This document shows, in pieces, positions 1-5,924 of a DNA stretch of 11,329 nt. The stretch's first letter is position 1, and the number at the start of each line of letters is the position of its first letter. The stretch lies in contig JAZSPU010000039.1 of assembly GCA_045537575.1 (NCBI GenBank), positions 1 to 11,329 on the forward strand, written 5' to 3'. Source of the stretch: SIG607 sp045537575 (GTDB taxonomy: Bacteria > Bacillota > Clostridia > Oscillospirales > Acutalibacteraceae). The translations under genes and the position numbers were made by a program. Under the pieces are notes generated by a model that was not told the origin of the DNA, made no database searches, and saw only the letters and a list, made by a program, of their open reading frames with translations.

Positions 1-49
1 AGAGACTCTTGATACCGATAAGCAAATTTTAATACCTATAATTTAAGTG

Positions 50-86
50 AAAATACGGCATACTAAAATTGGTATGCCGTATTTTT
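50..86 (+). terminator. Rho-independent terminator of an upstream gene outside the window
   Basis: A perfect 14-bp stem (50-63 paired with 72-85, core TACGGCATAC/GTATGCCGTA) closes an 8-nt loop and ends in a five-T run at 82-86. No coding region is visible to its left, so it probably ends a gene beyond the window edge. It insulates the promoter that starts six bases later. Confidence 0.85.
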
Positions 87-91
87 GTGCC

Positions 92-119
92 TTGACAGTA
101 AAATAAAATAATGTATAAT
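92..119 (+). promoter_or_regulatory. Sigma-A type promoter for the DUF2156-GNAT operon
   Basis: A perfect TTGACA (-35) at 92-97 and a perfect TATAAT (-10) at 114-119 are separated by 16 bases. Transcription would start near 126, giving a leader of roughly 30 bases before the TTG start at 155. It follows directly after the terminator of the preceding unit. Confidence 0.85.
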
Positions 120-140
120 TATTTGTGTGATTTTAAAAAA

Positions 141-146
141 AGGTGG
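141..146 (+). promoter_or_regulatory. Ribosome binding site deciding a TTG start
   Basis: AGGTGG lies 8 bases before the TTG at 155. The in-frame GTG at 143 sits inside this Shine-Dalgarno sequence, so it cannot be the start that this site serves. This argues for initiation at TTG 155. Confidence 0.7.
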
Positions 147-154
147 GAAGAAAA

Positions 155-1036
155 TTGGAATTTAAATCGGTAACAGAAAAGGATATACCCTTAATCAGAA
201 GCGTTTTACGTGAATTCAATGAGTATTCCTGTGAATTTTCGGCAATTAATCTTCTTGTTTGGCAGGAGTATTTTGGTTTCGGCTATTGTATTGAAGACGG
301 TATGCTTTTCAGCAAAAACTGTGTGGGGGGAAGAACCTCATTCGGTATCCCTTTTTCAAAAGATATGCCCACAGCCATTGCTAAGCTAAAGGAATACTGC
401 AAAGCCAATGACCTTAAATTAGCGCTTTTCGGCGGAAAAGGGGAGCGTTTTGACCTACTGACAAGTCAAATGCCTGATGCCTTCACCTTTACGCCAATTA
501 GGGATTCATTTGAATATATTTATAATTCTTCCGATTTAATTGAGCTTTCGGGGAAAAAATATCATTCTAAAAGAAATCATATATCTACCTTTAAAAAGAA
601 GTATAATTGGAGCTACGAAAAGCTTAGCCGGGATAACAGCGACGACGTTCTTAAACTACTGTATCACTGGTACAACTGTTATACCGAAAAGAGCGCCGAT
701 TCAATGGAAACCGAAAAAGAAGGAATCACTAAGCTTATTAACGATTATAATTTAGAGGGTGTAAAAGGCGGTGTTTTGAGGGTAGATGGAAATATTATTG
801 CCTTTACTCTCGGATGCGAAATTTCAGATACTGTATTTGACGTTAACTTTGAAAAAGCTTTAGTTGAATTTGACGGCGCCTATGCTATGATAAACAATCA
901 ATTTGCAGCCAATGAACTGTCTGGATACACCTATATTAACCGTGAGGAAGATATGGGAATTGAAGGGCTTAGAAAAGCAAAGCTTTCATATAAACCTGCC
1001 ATTTTGCTTGAAAAGTATATTATGGAGGAAGTTTGA
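155..1036 (+). CDS. DUF2156 / phosphatidylglycerol lysyltransferase C-terminal domain protein
   Basis: The 293-residue product matches the stand-alone DUF2156 family, whose fold is the GNAT-like catalytic half of MprF-type aminoacyl-phosphatidylglycerol synthases. Recognisable blocks are GKKYHSKRNHI (about residues 133-143) and INREEDMGIEGLRKAKLSYK (about 261-280), both typical of the family. No N-terminal flippase membrane domain is present, so this is a soluble protein and not a full MprF. The family suggests transfer of an aminoacyl or acyl group, but the substrate is unknown. The start is placed at TTG 155, 8 bases after AGGTGG; an in-frame GTG at 143 would add four residues but overlaps the ribosome binding site. 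The stop shares its last base with the start of the following GNAT gene (TGATG), which indicates translational coupling. Family assignment is confident; function is not. Confidence 0.85.
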   Translation: MEFKSVTEKDIPLIRSVLREFNEYSCEFSAINLLVWQEYFGFGYCIEDGMLFSKNCVGGRTSFGIPFSKDMPTAIAKLKEYCKANDLKLALFGGKGERFDLLTSQMPDAFTFTPIRDSFEYIYNSSDLIELSGKKYHSKRNHISTFKKKYNWSYEKLSRDNSDDVLKLLYHWYNCYTEKSADSMETEKEGITKLINDYNLEGVKGGVLRVDGNIIAFTLGCEISDTVFDVNFEKALVEFDGAYAMINNQFAANELSGYTYINREEDMGIEGLRKAKLSYKPAILLEKYIMEEV

Positions 1037-1761
1037 TGATAAGCGTACGTGAACAATGCAAAAAGCTTTACATTGAGGCTTTTAAGGATGATTTAGAATT
1101 TACCGAACTTCTTTTTGATACTCTTTTTGACTCGTCTTGCCGCTACCTTTTGGAAGGGGAAAGGGTTGTATCGATGCTTTTTGCCGTGGATGTAGCTTTA
1201 AACGGCAATAAGGGTAAGTACGTATATGCGGTTGCTACAGATGAAAAAATGCGTGGCAAAGGCTATATGCGAATTTTATTTGATAAAATTACAGATGAAT
1301 TTATTAAAGATTACGATTTTTTATGCCTTAGGCCTATGAATGACGGGTTGTTTTCATTTTATGAAAAACTCTGTTTTGAAAGAAAATTCAAAAAAAGCAA
1401 GATAATAAAGAGTGTGTCGAAAAATAACCCTGAACTCGTTTTAGTGGAGGATATAAACAGTATCAAAAAAATAAGAAAAACCCTTCTTAAAGAAAATTAT
1501 GTTGAATATAGCGATGATTTTTATAAGCTTATACTTTCTTACTGTAATGCCTACTGTGATGATATAGCTTCTCCTACGGTTTTTGCTGTAAGTGAGAAAA
1601 TTTCGCAAAAGGTTAAAGAGGTGCTTGGGAATTATAATAATTTGCCCGAAAATTTCAGTAATAAAGAACTTTTGATTAATGGCGATGAATTTGACTTTGC
1701 AATGATAAAGCCCCTAAAGAATAAGAAATTTGAAGGATATTTAGGCTATGCTCTCGACTAA
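1036..1761 (+). CDS. GNAT family N-acetyltransferase
   Basis: The 241-residue product carries the acetyl-CoA-binding motif A of GNAT enzymes, VATDEKMRGKGYM at about residues 66-78 with the R-G-K-G pyrophosphate loop at 73-76. A motif B-like stretch, FYEKLCFE, follows at about 108-115. The region from about 130 to the C-terminus is not recognisable and may be a divergent second domain, ending in GYLGYALD. The ATG at 1036 is preceded by GGAGG at 1024-1028 (7-base spacing) and overlaps the preceding stop by one base. An in-frame TTG at 1033 is less likely. The acetyl acceptor cannot be read from the sequence. The tight coupling suggests that this enzyme and the DUF2156 protein act on the same or related substrates (inference). 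Confidence 0.82.
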   Translation: MISVREQCKKLYIEAFKDDLEFTELLFDTLFDSSCRYLLEGERVVSMLFAVDVALNGNKGKYVYAVATDEKMRGKGYMRILFDKITDEFIKDYDFLCLRPMNDGLFSFYEKLCFERKFKKSKIIKSVSKNNPELVLVEDINSIKKIRKTLLKENYVEYSDDFYKLILSYCNAYCDDIASPTVFAVSEKISQKVKEVLGNYNNLPENFSNKELLINGDEFDFAMIKPLKNKKFEGYLGYALD

Positions 1762-1762
1762 A

Positions 1763-1791
1763 AAGACCTTGAACCAGCGGTTCAAGGTCTT
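1763..1791. terminator. Bidirectional terminator between convergent genes
   Basis: A perfect 13-bp stem (1763-1775 with 1779-1791, AAGACCTTGAACC/GGTTCAAGGTCTT) encloses a three-base loop. It lies one base after the GNAT stop and three bases from the stop of the convergent glycosylase gene. The minus-strand transcript ends in a T run formed by the complement of 1761-1764 continuing the stem, and the plus-strand tail is TTAATTTAT, so both directions are plausibly served. Confidence 0.85.
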
Positions 1792-1794
1792 AAT

Positions 1795-2622
1795 TTATAT
1801 ATCTAACTTTGTTTCACGTGCGAAGTAGAAAATGTACTGCTGAGCAATACCTGCATATTTTTTGGCACAATCGGGGAAATCTCCGTCAAACAAAACCGTT
1901 AAAGCCCGTTTTATCCAAACGTCCTTAGGGCAGACGTCAATATGTCCCATTCCGAAAAGAAGTGTGCAGTCGGCAACCTTTGTTCCTACACCGTATATTT
2001 GGGTAAGGGCTTCTCTTGCGTTTTCGCTACTTAACCCAGAGATTTTTTTAAGGTCAATTTCACCAGAGCTTACTTTTTTGGCGGCATCAATAATATATTT
2101 TGCCCGAAAACCGCTTCTTAAGGGGGCTAAATCTTCTACTGTAAGCTTTGCAATAACGTGGGCGCAGGGGAAGCAGTAGCTGTTATTAAGTTTTTCGCCA
2201 AAAGAAGAGCATAGGCGGTTTATTATGCCTTTTATTCTGGGGATGTTATTATTTTGCGATATTATAAAGGAGCAAAGCGCTTCCCACGGTTCTTGTTTTA
2301 GAATACGGATTCCTTTGCCGTAATTTAAAGCGGTATTTAGTATTTCATTCGAAGAAAACTCTTTATTTATTTTTTCATAATCCCTTCCTAAATCGAAATA
2401 ATCATACCAAAAATTTTCAAATTCATTCCTACTTACATTTTCTAAAACAATTTTTTCTTGGTCCTGCCATAAAGTGATTTCTTTATCCTTTACAACACCT
2501 AACCATTTTCCGTTTTCACTTTTTTCGAATCTGAAACATTGACCGCAGTTAAAGGTTTTATCAAGGTCAAAAAGCTGGCAGCCTTTTATGTAAACGTTGT
2601 TATTTTCAAAGGTAAAGGTCAT
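1795..2622 (-). CDS. ogg: 8-oxoguanine DNA glycosylase, Ogg1 family
   Basis: The 275-residue enzyme belongs to the HhH-GPD superfamily and should excise 8-oxoguanine from DNA, with beta-lyase activity, in base excision repair. An N-terminal beta-rich domain (about 1-100, with FNCGQCFRF at 24-32) precedes the helical catalytic domain beginning at EPWEALCSFIISQNNN (111-126). The helix-hairpin-helix contains YGVGTKVADC at 210-219, the same motif that carries the catalytic lysine of human OGG1. Here the lysine is K215, and D234 in CPKDVW lies 19 residues later, the same K-to-D spacing as human K249 and D268. Length fits the bacterial Ogg subgroup known from Clostridium acetobutylicum. The ATG is preceded on the minus strand by AAAGGA (complement of 2631-2636), 8 bases away. 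It is a single-gene unit. AlkA-type specificity is the main alternative but fits the motifs less well. Confidence 0.93.
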   Translation of the reverse strand: MTFTFENNNVYIKGCQLFDLDKTFNCGQCFRFEKSENGKWLGVVKDKEITLWQDQEKIVLENVSRNEFENFWYDYFDLGRDYEKINKEFSSNEILNTALNYGKGIRILKQEPWEALCSFIISQNNNIPRIKGIINRLCSSFGEKLNNSYCFPCAHVIAKLTVEDLAPLRSGFRAKYIIDAAKKVSSGEIDLKKISGLSSENAREALTQIYGVGTKVADCTLLFGMGHIDVCPKDVWIKRALTVLFDGDFPDCAKKYAGIAQQYIFYFARETKLDI

Positions 2623-2651
2623 TATAATTTTCCTTTCAAATTATTAAATTT

Positions 2652-2662
2652 ATTCTAACATA
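2652..2662 (-). promoter_or_regulatory. Possible extended -10 promoter for the glycosylase gene
   Basis: On the minus strand TGTTAGAAT gives an extended -10 (TGn followed by TAGAAT, complement of 2652-2657) about 30 bases before the start codon. The -35 position holds only a weak TTTATT-like sequence, so this call depends on the TGn extension. Confidence 0.4.
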
Positions 2663-2696
2663 ACTTTGTCGAAAAATAAAGAAAAATGTAAAATTG

Positions 2697-2801
2697 GGTT
2701 TACATAATATCATTAAATAATAATTTTTTTGTTCAAAACCCCTTGATTTTATGGGATTTATTATAGTTATTAACCGAGTTATTAACATTTTTATGTAAAC
2801 C
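2697..2801. repeat. Widely spaced 11-bp inverted repeat in the divergent control region
   Basis: GGTTTACATAA at 2697-2707 is repeated as its exact reverse complement TTATGTAAACC at 2791-2801, with 83 bases between the arms. The right arm falls between the -35 and -10 of the promoter proposed for the gene at 2859. This is consistent with a pair of regulator binding sites, but no regulator is identified. Confidence 0.5.
2765..2786. promoter_or_regulatory. Tandem AGTTATTAAC repeat, candidate operator
   Basis: AGTTATTAAC occurs at 2765-2774 and again at 2777-2786, a 12-base period. Each copy contains the near-palindrome GTTA-N-TAAC. The second copy overlaps the -35 box proposed at 2782-2787, the usual place for a repressor site. 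The binding protein is unknown. Confidence 0.45.
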
Positions 2802-2809
2802 TGAATAAT
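2782..2809 (+). promoter_or_regulatory. Probable promoter for the 92-residue membrane protein gene
   Basis: TTAACA at 2782-2787 (one mismatch to TTGACA) and AATAAT at 2804-2809 (one mismatch to TATAAT) are separated by 16 bases. Transcription would begin near 2816, about 40 bases before the ATG. Confidence 0.5.
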
Positions 2810-2858
2810 AATTTTCAAAACAGTAAAAAATAAAATTATTAAGGATTGGAGGCAAAAA

Positions 2859-3137
2859 ATGGTTAAGGGAGTTAATAAAACAATAATTGAAATTACCAAT
2901 ACGGGAAACAAATTTTTTAACAGAGTTATTTTATTTGTTTCTCCCGAATTTGTTGATAAATCAGATAAAAAACTAACTGATGAGGCGCAGGCTTTAATGA
3001 GAAGATTAGAAACAGCGGGAAGTGAATCATTACGTCAGGCGGTAATGAGAGAAAAGAAAAGAAAAAGGAAAATTATTTTCTTTTCCTTGTCGGGTGCTTT
3101 GGTTATAGCTTTGGCTGTTTTACTCATTATTTTGTGA
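2859..3137 (+). CDS. Unrecognised small C-terminally membrane-anchored protein
   Basis: This 92-residue protein is not assigned to a named family. It starts at an ATG with an excellent GGAGG at 2848-2852, 6 bases upstream, so it is very likely translated. Residues 1 to about 65 are hydrophilic and appear soluble, with FFNRVILFVSPEF near residues 19-31 and a helical, charged stretch DEAQALMRRLETAG near 41-54. A basic cluster, REKKRKRK (about 64-71), precedes a single hydrophobic segment of about 20 residues that ends at the C-terminus. By the positive-inside rule the N-terminal part should face the cytoplasm, giving a tail-anchored topology. It has its own promoter and a strong terminator, so it forms a single-gene unit. 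Its function is unknown. Confidence 0.75.
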   Translation: MVKGVNKTIIEITNTGNKFFNRVILFVSPEFVDKSDKKLTDEAQALMRRLETAGSESLRQAVMREKKRKRKIIFFSLSGALVIALAVLLIIL

Positions 3138-3147
3138 ATAAATTTTT

Positions 3148-3184
3148 AAAAAAGCAAGTAAAAACGGTATTTACTTGCTTTTTT
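3148..3184 (+). terminator. Terminator of the small membrane protein gene
   Basis: A 15-bp stem pairs 3148-3162 with 3170-3184 (core GCAAGTAAA/TTTACTTGC) around a 7-base loop. It ends in six T residues followed by CGTTTTT. It starts 10 bases after the stop codon. Its descending arm contains the -35 box of the next promoter. Confidence 0.9.
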
Positions 3185-3203
3185 CGTTTTTATAATGTAT
3201 AAT
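3175..3203 (+). promoter_or_regulatory. Promoter for the membrane protein pair, overlapping the terminator
   Basis: TTGCTT at 3175-3180 and TATAAT at 3198-3203 are separated by 17 bases. A second TATAAT at 3191-3196 lies just upstream but lacks a good -35. The -35 lies within the descending arm of the preceding terminator. The AATGTATAATTAT context around the -10 is the same as in the promoter at 92-119. Confidence 0.65.
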
Positions 3204-3224
3204 TATACGGTAAATTTTGAAAGT

Positions 3225-3228
3225 TGGT
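3225..3228 (+). promoter_or_regulatory. Weak ribosome binding site deciding the start of the next gene
   Basis: GGTG lies 6 bases before the TTG at 3235. The in-frame TTG at 3217 has no Shine-Dalgarno upstream and the GTG at 3229 directly abuts this site, so TTG 3235 is preferred. Confidence 0.45.
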
Positions 3229-3234
3229 GTGAAA

Positions 3235-3951
3235 TTGGTTAAATCAGGATTAAAAGTTTTCACAAGATTTGCTCTGGGCACTGCAATGTGCTTAATAGTA
3301 TTTTTTTCTTTTAACTTTGCTATTACGGCAGGCTTTAGCGATGTAGTAGGTCAAAAGGTTTATTTTTACAATGAGGAAATCGGTAAGGAAGTTCAGGTAT
3401 GCTATCATAATGCAGACGGCTCACCGAATGAAGACTGTAAATGCGCAGAATATGACCAAGAGCTACTTAATTCCATTCCCGATAAAAAGCTGTCGGACAG
3501 AATGCAGAACACTTCACTTATTCTTGCACAAATTTTCTCTTTTGTTATGATGACAGGTATTCTTTGCGGAACTGTGTGGGAAATGGGCAATAAGGATATT
3601 TCTGCAGTTAAGCAGGGAAGAACAAGCGAAAATAAGCTTAGAGGCCTTTTTATCGGTCTTATAGCTACCATTCCTTCATTAGCTGTTTATATGCTTTTGA
3701 TTCTTTCACACGCAAAGGTTTTAAACCCTGCTTTCCTTGATACATACAGATTGCTCAATTCTCAATTTCATTATGTGATTACTCTTATTTATTCAGCTGC
3801 TTTGAATGCGGCAGAGTTATCTTTCGGTAAACTTTCCTTACTCGGAGCTTTACATTTGTATCTTCCTATAATTTCCTTTATATCCTATTATTTCGGATAC
3901 AGAGATATAAATTTAGTTGAAGTAATTACATTTAAAAAGAAGGTTGGCTAA
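3235..3951 (+). CDS. Unrecognised polytopic membrane protein
   Basis: The product (238 residues from TTG 3235; 244 if TTG 3217 is used) is an integral membrane protein that I cannot assign to a named family. The first hydrophobic segment covers about residues 9-34. It is followed by a hydrophilic stretch of about 55 residues containing CYHNADGSPNEDCKC, with three cysteines. Four further hydrophobic stretches follow at about 94-116, 137-160, 180-194 and 200-221. The stretch between the first and second segments is probably exposed on one side of the membrane, and the cysteines could form a disulfide or bind a metal (inference). The start is uncertain because the ribosome binding site is weak (GGTG at 3225-3228). 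It is followed two bases later by the YesL family gene and shares its promoter and terminator, so the two proteins probably work together. Confidence 0.75.
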   Translation: MVKSGLKVFTRFALGTAMCLIVFFSFNFAITAGFSDVVGQKVYFYNEEIGKEVQVCYHNADGSPNEDCKCAEYDQELLNSIPDKKLSDRMQNTSLILAQIFSFVMMTGILCGTVWEMGNKDISAVKQGRTSENKLRGLFIGLIATIPSLAVYMLLILSHAKVLNPAFLDTYRLLNSQFHYVITLIYSAALNAAELSFGKLSLLGALHLYLPIISFISYYFGYRDINLVEVITFKKKVG

Positions 3952-3953
3952 TT

Positions 3954-4751
3954 ATGGGTTTATTTTATAATTATAATAAAGAAGGCCCCGGAATAAGTAA
4001 AAACGGACCTAAAAAACGTACCTTTGTTGTGTTTTTTGAAACCTTTTTCAGAAACGTTTGGAGACTTATTCCCGTAAGTTTTATGTACTGTCTTTTGTTT
4101 ATTATACCGGGATTTTCAGCGGTTGGTATCACTCACGTTACACGCAGTCTTTCTCGTGACAGACACACGTTCGGCGTGTCCGATTTCTTTCTTGCAATAA
4201 AAAATAACTGGAAACAAGCCCTTGGTATCGGTATATTAAATCATCTCATTACTGCATTTTTGATTTTTGATTTAAGCTTTTTCAGATATCTTTCTTTACA
4301 GGGAAATTTCGCAGGACTTATCGGACTTGGCATTTCGGTATTTATTTTAATAGTATTTATTACTATGAAATTTTACATTTGGTTTATTGTTATTACCTTC
4401 GATATGAAGGTAAAGCAGATATATCTTAACAGCTTTAAGTTTTTCGTAATAAATATGCGGAATAATATAGTAATGTTTTTTGCTATAGGTCTTTATTGGG
4501 CGCTTTGGTTCTTCCTTCTGATCTTTTTTGCAAGTGATGCTTTGGTAGCAGGAATACTTGCAGTTGTTACCATATTTGTTTATCCCACATATCACTATCT
4601 TGTTGTTCAGTTCGGAGTATTTTCGAGTATTAAGAAATATATGATAGACCCGTATTATGAAGAACATCCCGATGCAGATATTGATAAACGTCGCAGTTTA
4701 GGACTTGACGTAGCAGATGAAACCGAAGCTGATTTTGAAGATATGATATAA
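3954..4751 (+). CDS. YesL/DUF624 family membrane protein
   Basis: The 265-residue product opens with MGLFYNYNKEGPG, resembling the MGLFDYNKPGPG opening seen in clostridial YesL (DUF624) proteins. Hydrophobic segments are visible at about 38-60, 88-110, 119-149, 171-195 and 197-220. They are followed by a hydrophilic, acidic C-terminal tail (about 233-265). YesL family proteins are membrane proteins of unproven role, often found beside carbohydrate uptake genes in Firmicutes, but no sugar genes are present here. The ATG lies two bases after the preceding stop, with AGAAGG at 3937-3942 as a ribosome binding site. It is the last gene of a two-gene operon ending at a strong hairpin. The family call is fairly sure; the function is not known. 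Confidence 0.85.
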   Translation: MGLFYNYNKEGPGISKNGPKKRTFVVFFETFFRNVWRLIPVSFMYCLLFIIPGFSAVGITHVTRSLSRDRHTFGVSDFFLAIKNNWKQALGIGILNHLITAFLIFDLSFFRYLSLQGNFAGLIGLGISVFILIVFITMKFYIWFIVITFDMKVKQIYLNSFKFFVINMRNNIVMFFAIGLYWALWFFLLIFFASDALVAGILAVVTIFVYPTYHYLVVQFGVFSSIKKYMIDPYYEEHPDADIDKRRSLGLDVADETEADFEDMI

Positions 4752-4754
4752 ATT

Positions 4755-4784
4755 AAAAACACCCGAAAAATTCGGGTGTTTTTT
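4755..4784. terminator. Bidirectional terminator between the YesL and DegV genes
   Basis: A 13-bp stem pairs 4755-4767 with 4771-4783 (AAAAACACCCGAA/TTCGGGTGTTTTT) around a three-A loop, with T residues at 4779-4784. It starts four bases after the YesL stop. Because the stem is flanked by A and T runs, it can also end the DegV transcript from the other side, leaving that mRNA a tail of about 120 bases. Confidence 0.88.
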
Positions 4785-4791
4785 ATATTAA

Positions 4792-4867
4792 AGGAGCATA
4801 TAGTCGGTAATTCTGTGGATAATGAACCATTACCGCCGACAAACAGGATATCCAAAAAGGCGCTCCT
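4792..4867. other. Compact structured element, possible RNA or dispersed repeat
   Basis: The 120 bases between the terminator and the DegV stop hold no convincing gene but have ordered complementarity. AGGAGC (4792-4797) pairs with GCTCCT (4862-4867) as an outer stem. GTCGGTAAT (4803-4811) pairs with 4829-4840 as a 9-bp inner stem with a three-base bulge. TGGATA in the inner loop (4816-4821) is complementary to TATCCA at 4849-4854, outside the inner stem but inside the outer one. This gives an H-type pseudoknot topology. The same pairings exist on the minus strand, where the element would lie in the 3' tail of the DegV mRNA. I do not recognise a known riboswitch or ribozyme. A dispersed intergenic repeat is equally possible. 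Confidence 0.45.
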
Positions 4868-4903
4868 GTTTTATTATATGCGTCGGTTACTTTATGTGAC
4901 AGT

Positions 4904-5764
4904 TTACTGTACCTTGTTTTTTCTGATAAAGAGTACACCGAGGGTGTTTTTACCGCAATGAGCAGAAACGGTAGAACCTGCTCTTGTAAAGAATATTTCC
5001 TTAAACGGTGCAAGAGATTTTACCAGCTCAACACATTCCTTACAAATTTCTTCATCACAGCCTGCATGGGTAACGAATACTTTATCAAGCTCAATATCAC
5101 TTCCGTCGCCAATCATATCATTGATATATTCCTTAAGAACGGAACCGAATTTGCCACGATATTTCTTTATAGCGCCCATTTTACCGTCTCGAACAGCGAT
5201 ACAAGGCTTAAGCTTTAAAAGGTTAGCGCCAAATGCTTCAAGAGAACTGCAACGACCGCCTTTATGAAGAAACTCAAGATTGTCAATTACAAAGGAAGCG
5301 TCAACTCTTGTGGCAAGTTCTTCACATTTTTCTGCTATTTCTTTAGCTTCAAGACCTTCCTTAACCATTTCTCCTGCAGATACAACCAAAAGACCGCCAC
5401 CGGTGGAAAGGTTACGGGTATCAACTACATATACGTCTTCAAATTCCATAGCGGCAAGACGGCAGTTATTGTAGGTTGATGACATTTCAGAACTGATTGC
5501 AAAATGAACAATAGCATATCCTTCATCAACAAAGGGTTTGAAGAAGTTTGTGCATTCTTCAAAGTTAACGGCTGAAGTTTTAGGCAACTCGCCGGTCTGG
5601 GCATAATGCTCATAAATTTTATCGGGATTAATATCAATACCGTCACGGTAAAGATTTCCTCCCAGTGTAATGCCAAGGGGAAGGATCTGTACGTTGTAAC
5701 GTTCAATAAGCTCGGCACTTAAGTCGGTGGTGCTGTCACTTGTTAAAATAACTTTTTTTGCCAT
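4904..5764 (-). CDS. DegV family fatty-acid-binding protein
   Basis: The 286-residue product matches the DegV (EDD fold) family, cytoplasmic proteins that bind a fatty acid. In Firmicutes some members (FakB) present fatty acids to the kinase FakA for phosphorylation. Visible signatures are ILTSDSTTDL near residues 6-15, LPKTSAVNFEE near 60-70, SSEMSSTYNN at 91-100, LEFLHKGGR at 163-171, LKPCIAVRDG at 185-194 and HCGKNTLGVLF at 269-279. The full family length is present. The start is taken at the ATG complementary to 5762-5764, which has GGAGG (complement of 5771-5775) six bases upstream; a 17-residue upstream extension of the frame has no such support. It is transcribed alone, divergently from the tepA operon. 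No fakA gene is in the window, so a FakB role is inference. Confidence 0.93.
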   Translation of the reverse strand: MAKKVILTSDSTTDLSAELIERYNVQILPLGITLGGNLYRDGIDINPDKIYEHYAQTGELPKTSAVNFEECTNFFKPFVDEGYAIVHFAISSEMSSTYNNCRLAAMEFEDVYVVDTRNLSTGGGLLVVSAGEMVKEGLEAKEIAEKCEELATRVDASFVIDNLEFLHKGGRCSSLEAFGANLLKLKPCIAVRDGKMGAIKKYRGKFGSVLKEYINDMIGDGSDIELDKVFVTHAGCDEEICKECVELVKSLAPFKEIFFTRAGSTVSAHCGKNTLGVLFIRKNKVQ

Positions 5765-5805
5765 AATAGACCTCCAAAGTTTATATTTAATTATTGGTCT
5801 ATAAA

Positions 5806-5834
5806 AGTATAACACAAAATCTCTGAAAAAACAA
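5806..5834 (-). promoter_or_regulatory. Promoter for the DegV family gene
   Basis: On the minus strand TTGTTT (complement of 5829-5834) and TATACT (complement of 5806-5811) are separated by 17 bases. The -10 lies about 40 bases before the start codon. Confidence 0.65.
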
Positions 5835-5861
5835 TAAAAAATATTTACATATCTTAAGGTC

Positions 5862-5890
5862 TTGCAAATTTCTTTAAAGAATAGTATAAT
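5862..5890 (+). promoter_or_regulatory. Promoter for the tepA-ftsK operon
   Basis: TTGCAA at 5862-5867 and a perfect TATAAT at 5885-5890 are separated by 17 bases. Transcription would begin near 5897. This promoter and the DegV one lie back to back, with about 27 bases between their -35 boxes. Confidence 0.8.
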
Positions 5891-5907
5891 ATTTTTATAT
5901 ATTCTTG

Positions 5908-5924
5908 CGATAATATTATTATCG
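5908..5924 (+). promoter_or_regulatory. Inverted repeat between promoter and ribosome binding site
   Basis: CGATAAT (5908-5914) and ATTATCG (5918-5924) form a perfect 7-bp dyad around a three-base centre. It starts about 10 bases after the predicted transcription start and touches the first G of the GGAGG at 5924-5928. It could be an operator, or a small hairpin limiting ribosome access. Confidence 0.4.

Noticed and set aside
143..154. GTG at 143 as the start of the DUF2156 gene
   Set aside because: The GTG is part of the AGGTGG ribosome binding site itself, so the TTG at 155 with 8-base spacing is preferred.
540..755. 71-residue plus-strand frame inside the DUF2156 gene
   Set aside because: It lies entirely within a well-supported gene in another frame, with no family resemblance and no ribosome binding site.
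2636..2911. 91-residue minus-strand frame over the divergent control region
   Set aside because: It is composed of AT-rich, hydrophobic low-complexity translation over a promoter region and overlaps the start of the gene at 2859; no usable start signal is present.
4784..4903. Known riboswitch or self-cleaving ribozyme in the intergenic structured element
   Set aside because: I compared it by eye with remembered consensus features of fluoride, THF, ZTP, hammerhead and twister RNAs and found no convincing match; it is kept only as an unassigned structured element.
4776..4961. 61-residue plus-strand open frame across the intergenic gap and the end of the DegV gene
   Set aside because: It runs antisense into the DegV coding region, begins inside the terminator and has no ribosome binding site. 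The 76-residue minus-strand frame at 4783-5013 is also an out-of-frame shadow of DegV.
5765..5815. 17-residue N-terminal extension of the DegV protein
   Set aside because: The GGAGG ribosome binding site lies within this extension, six bases before the internal ATG, and the family begins at that internal methionine.
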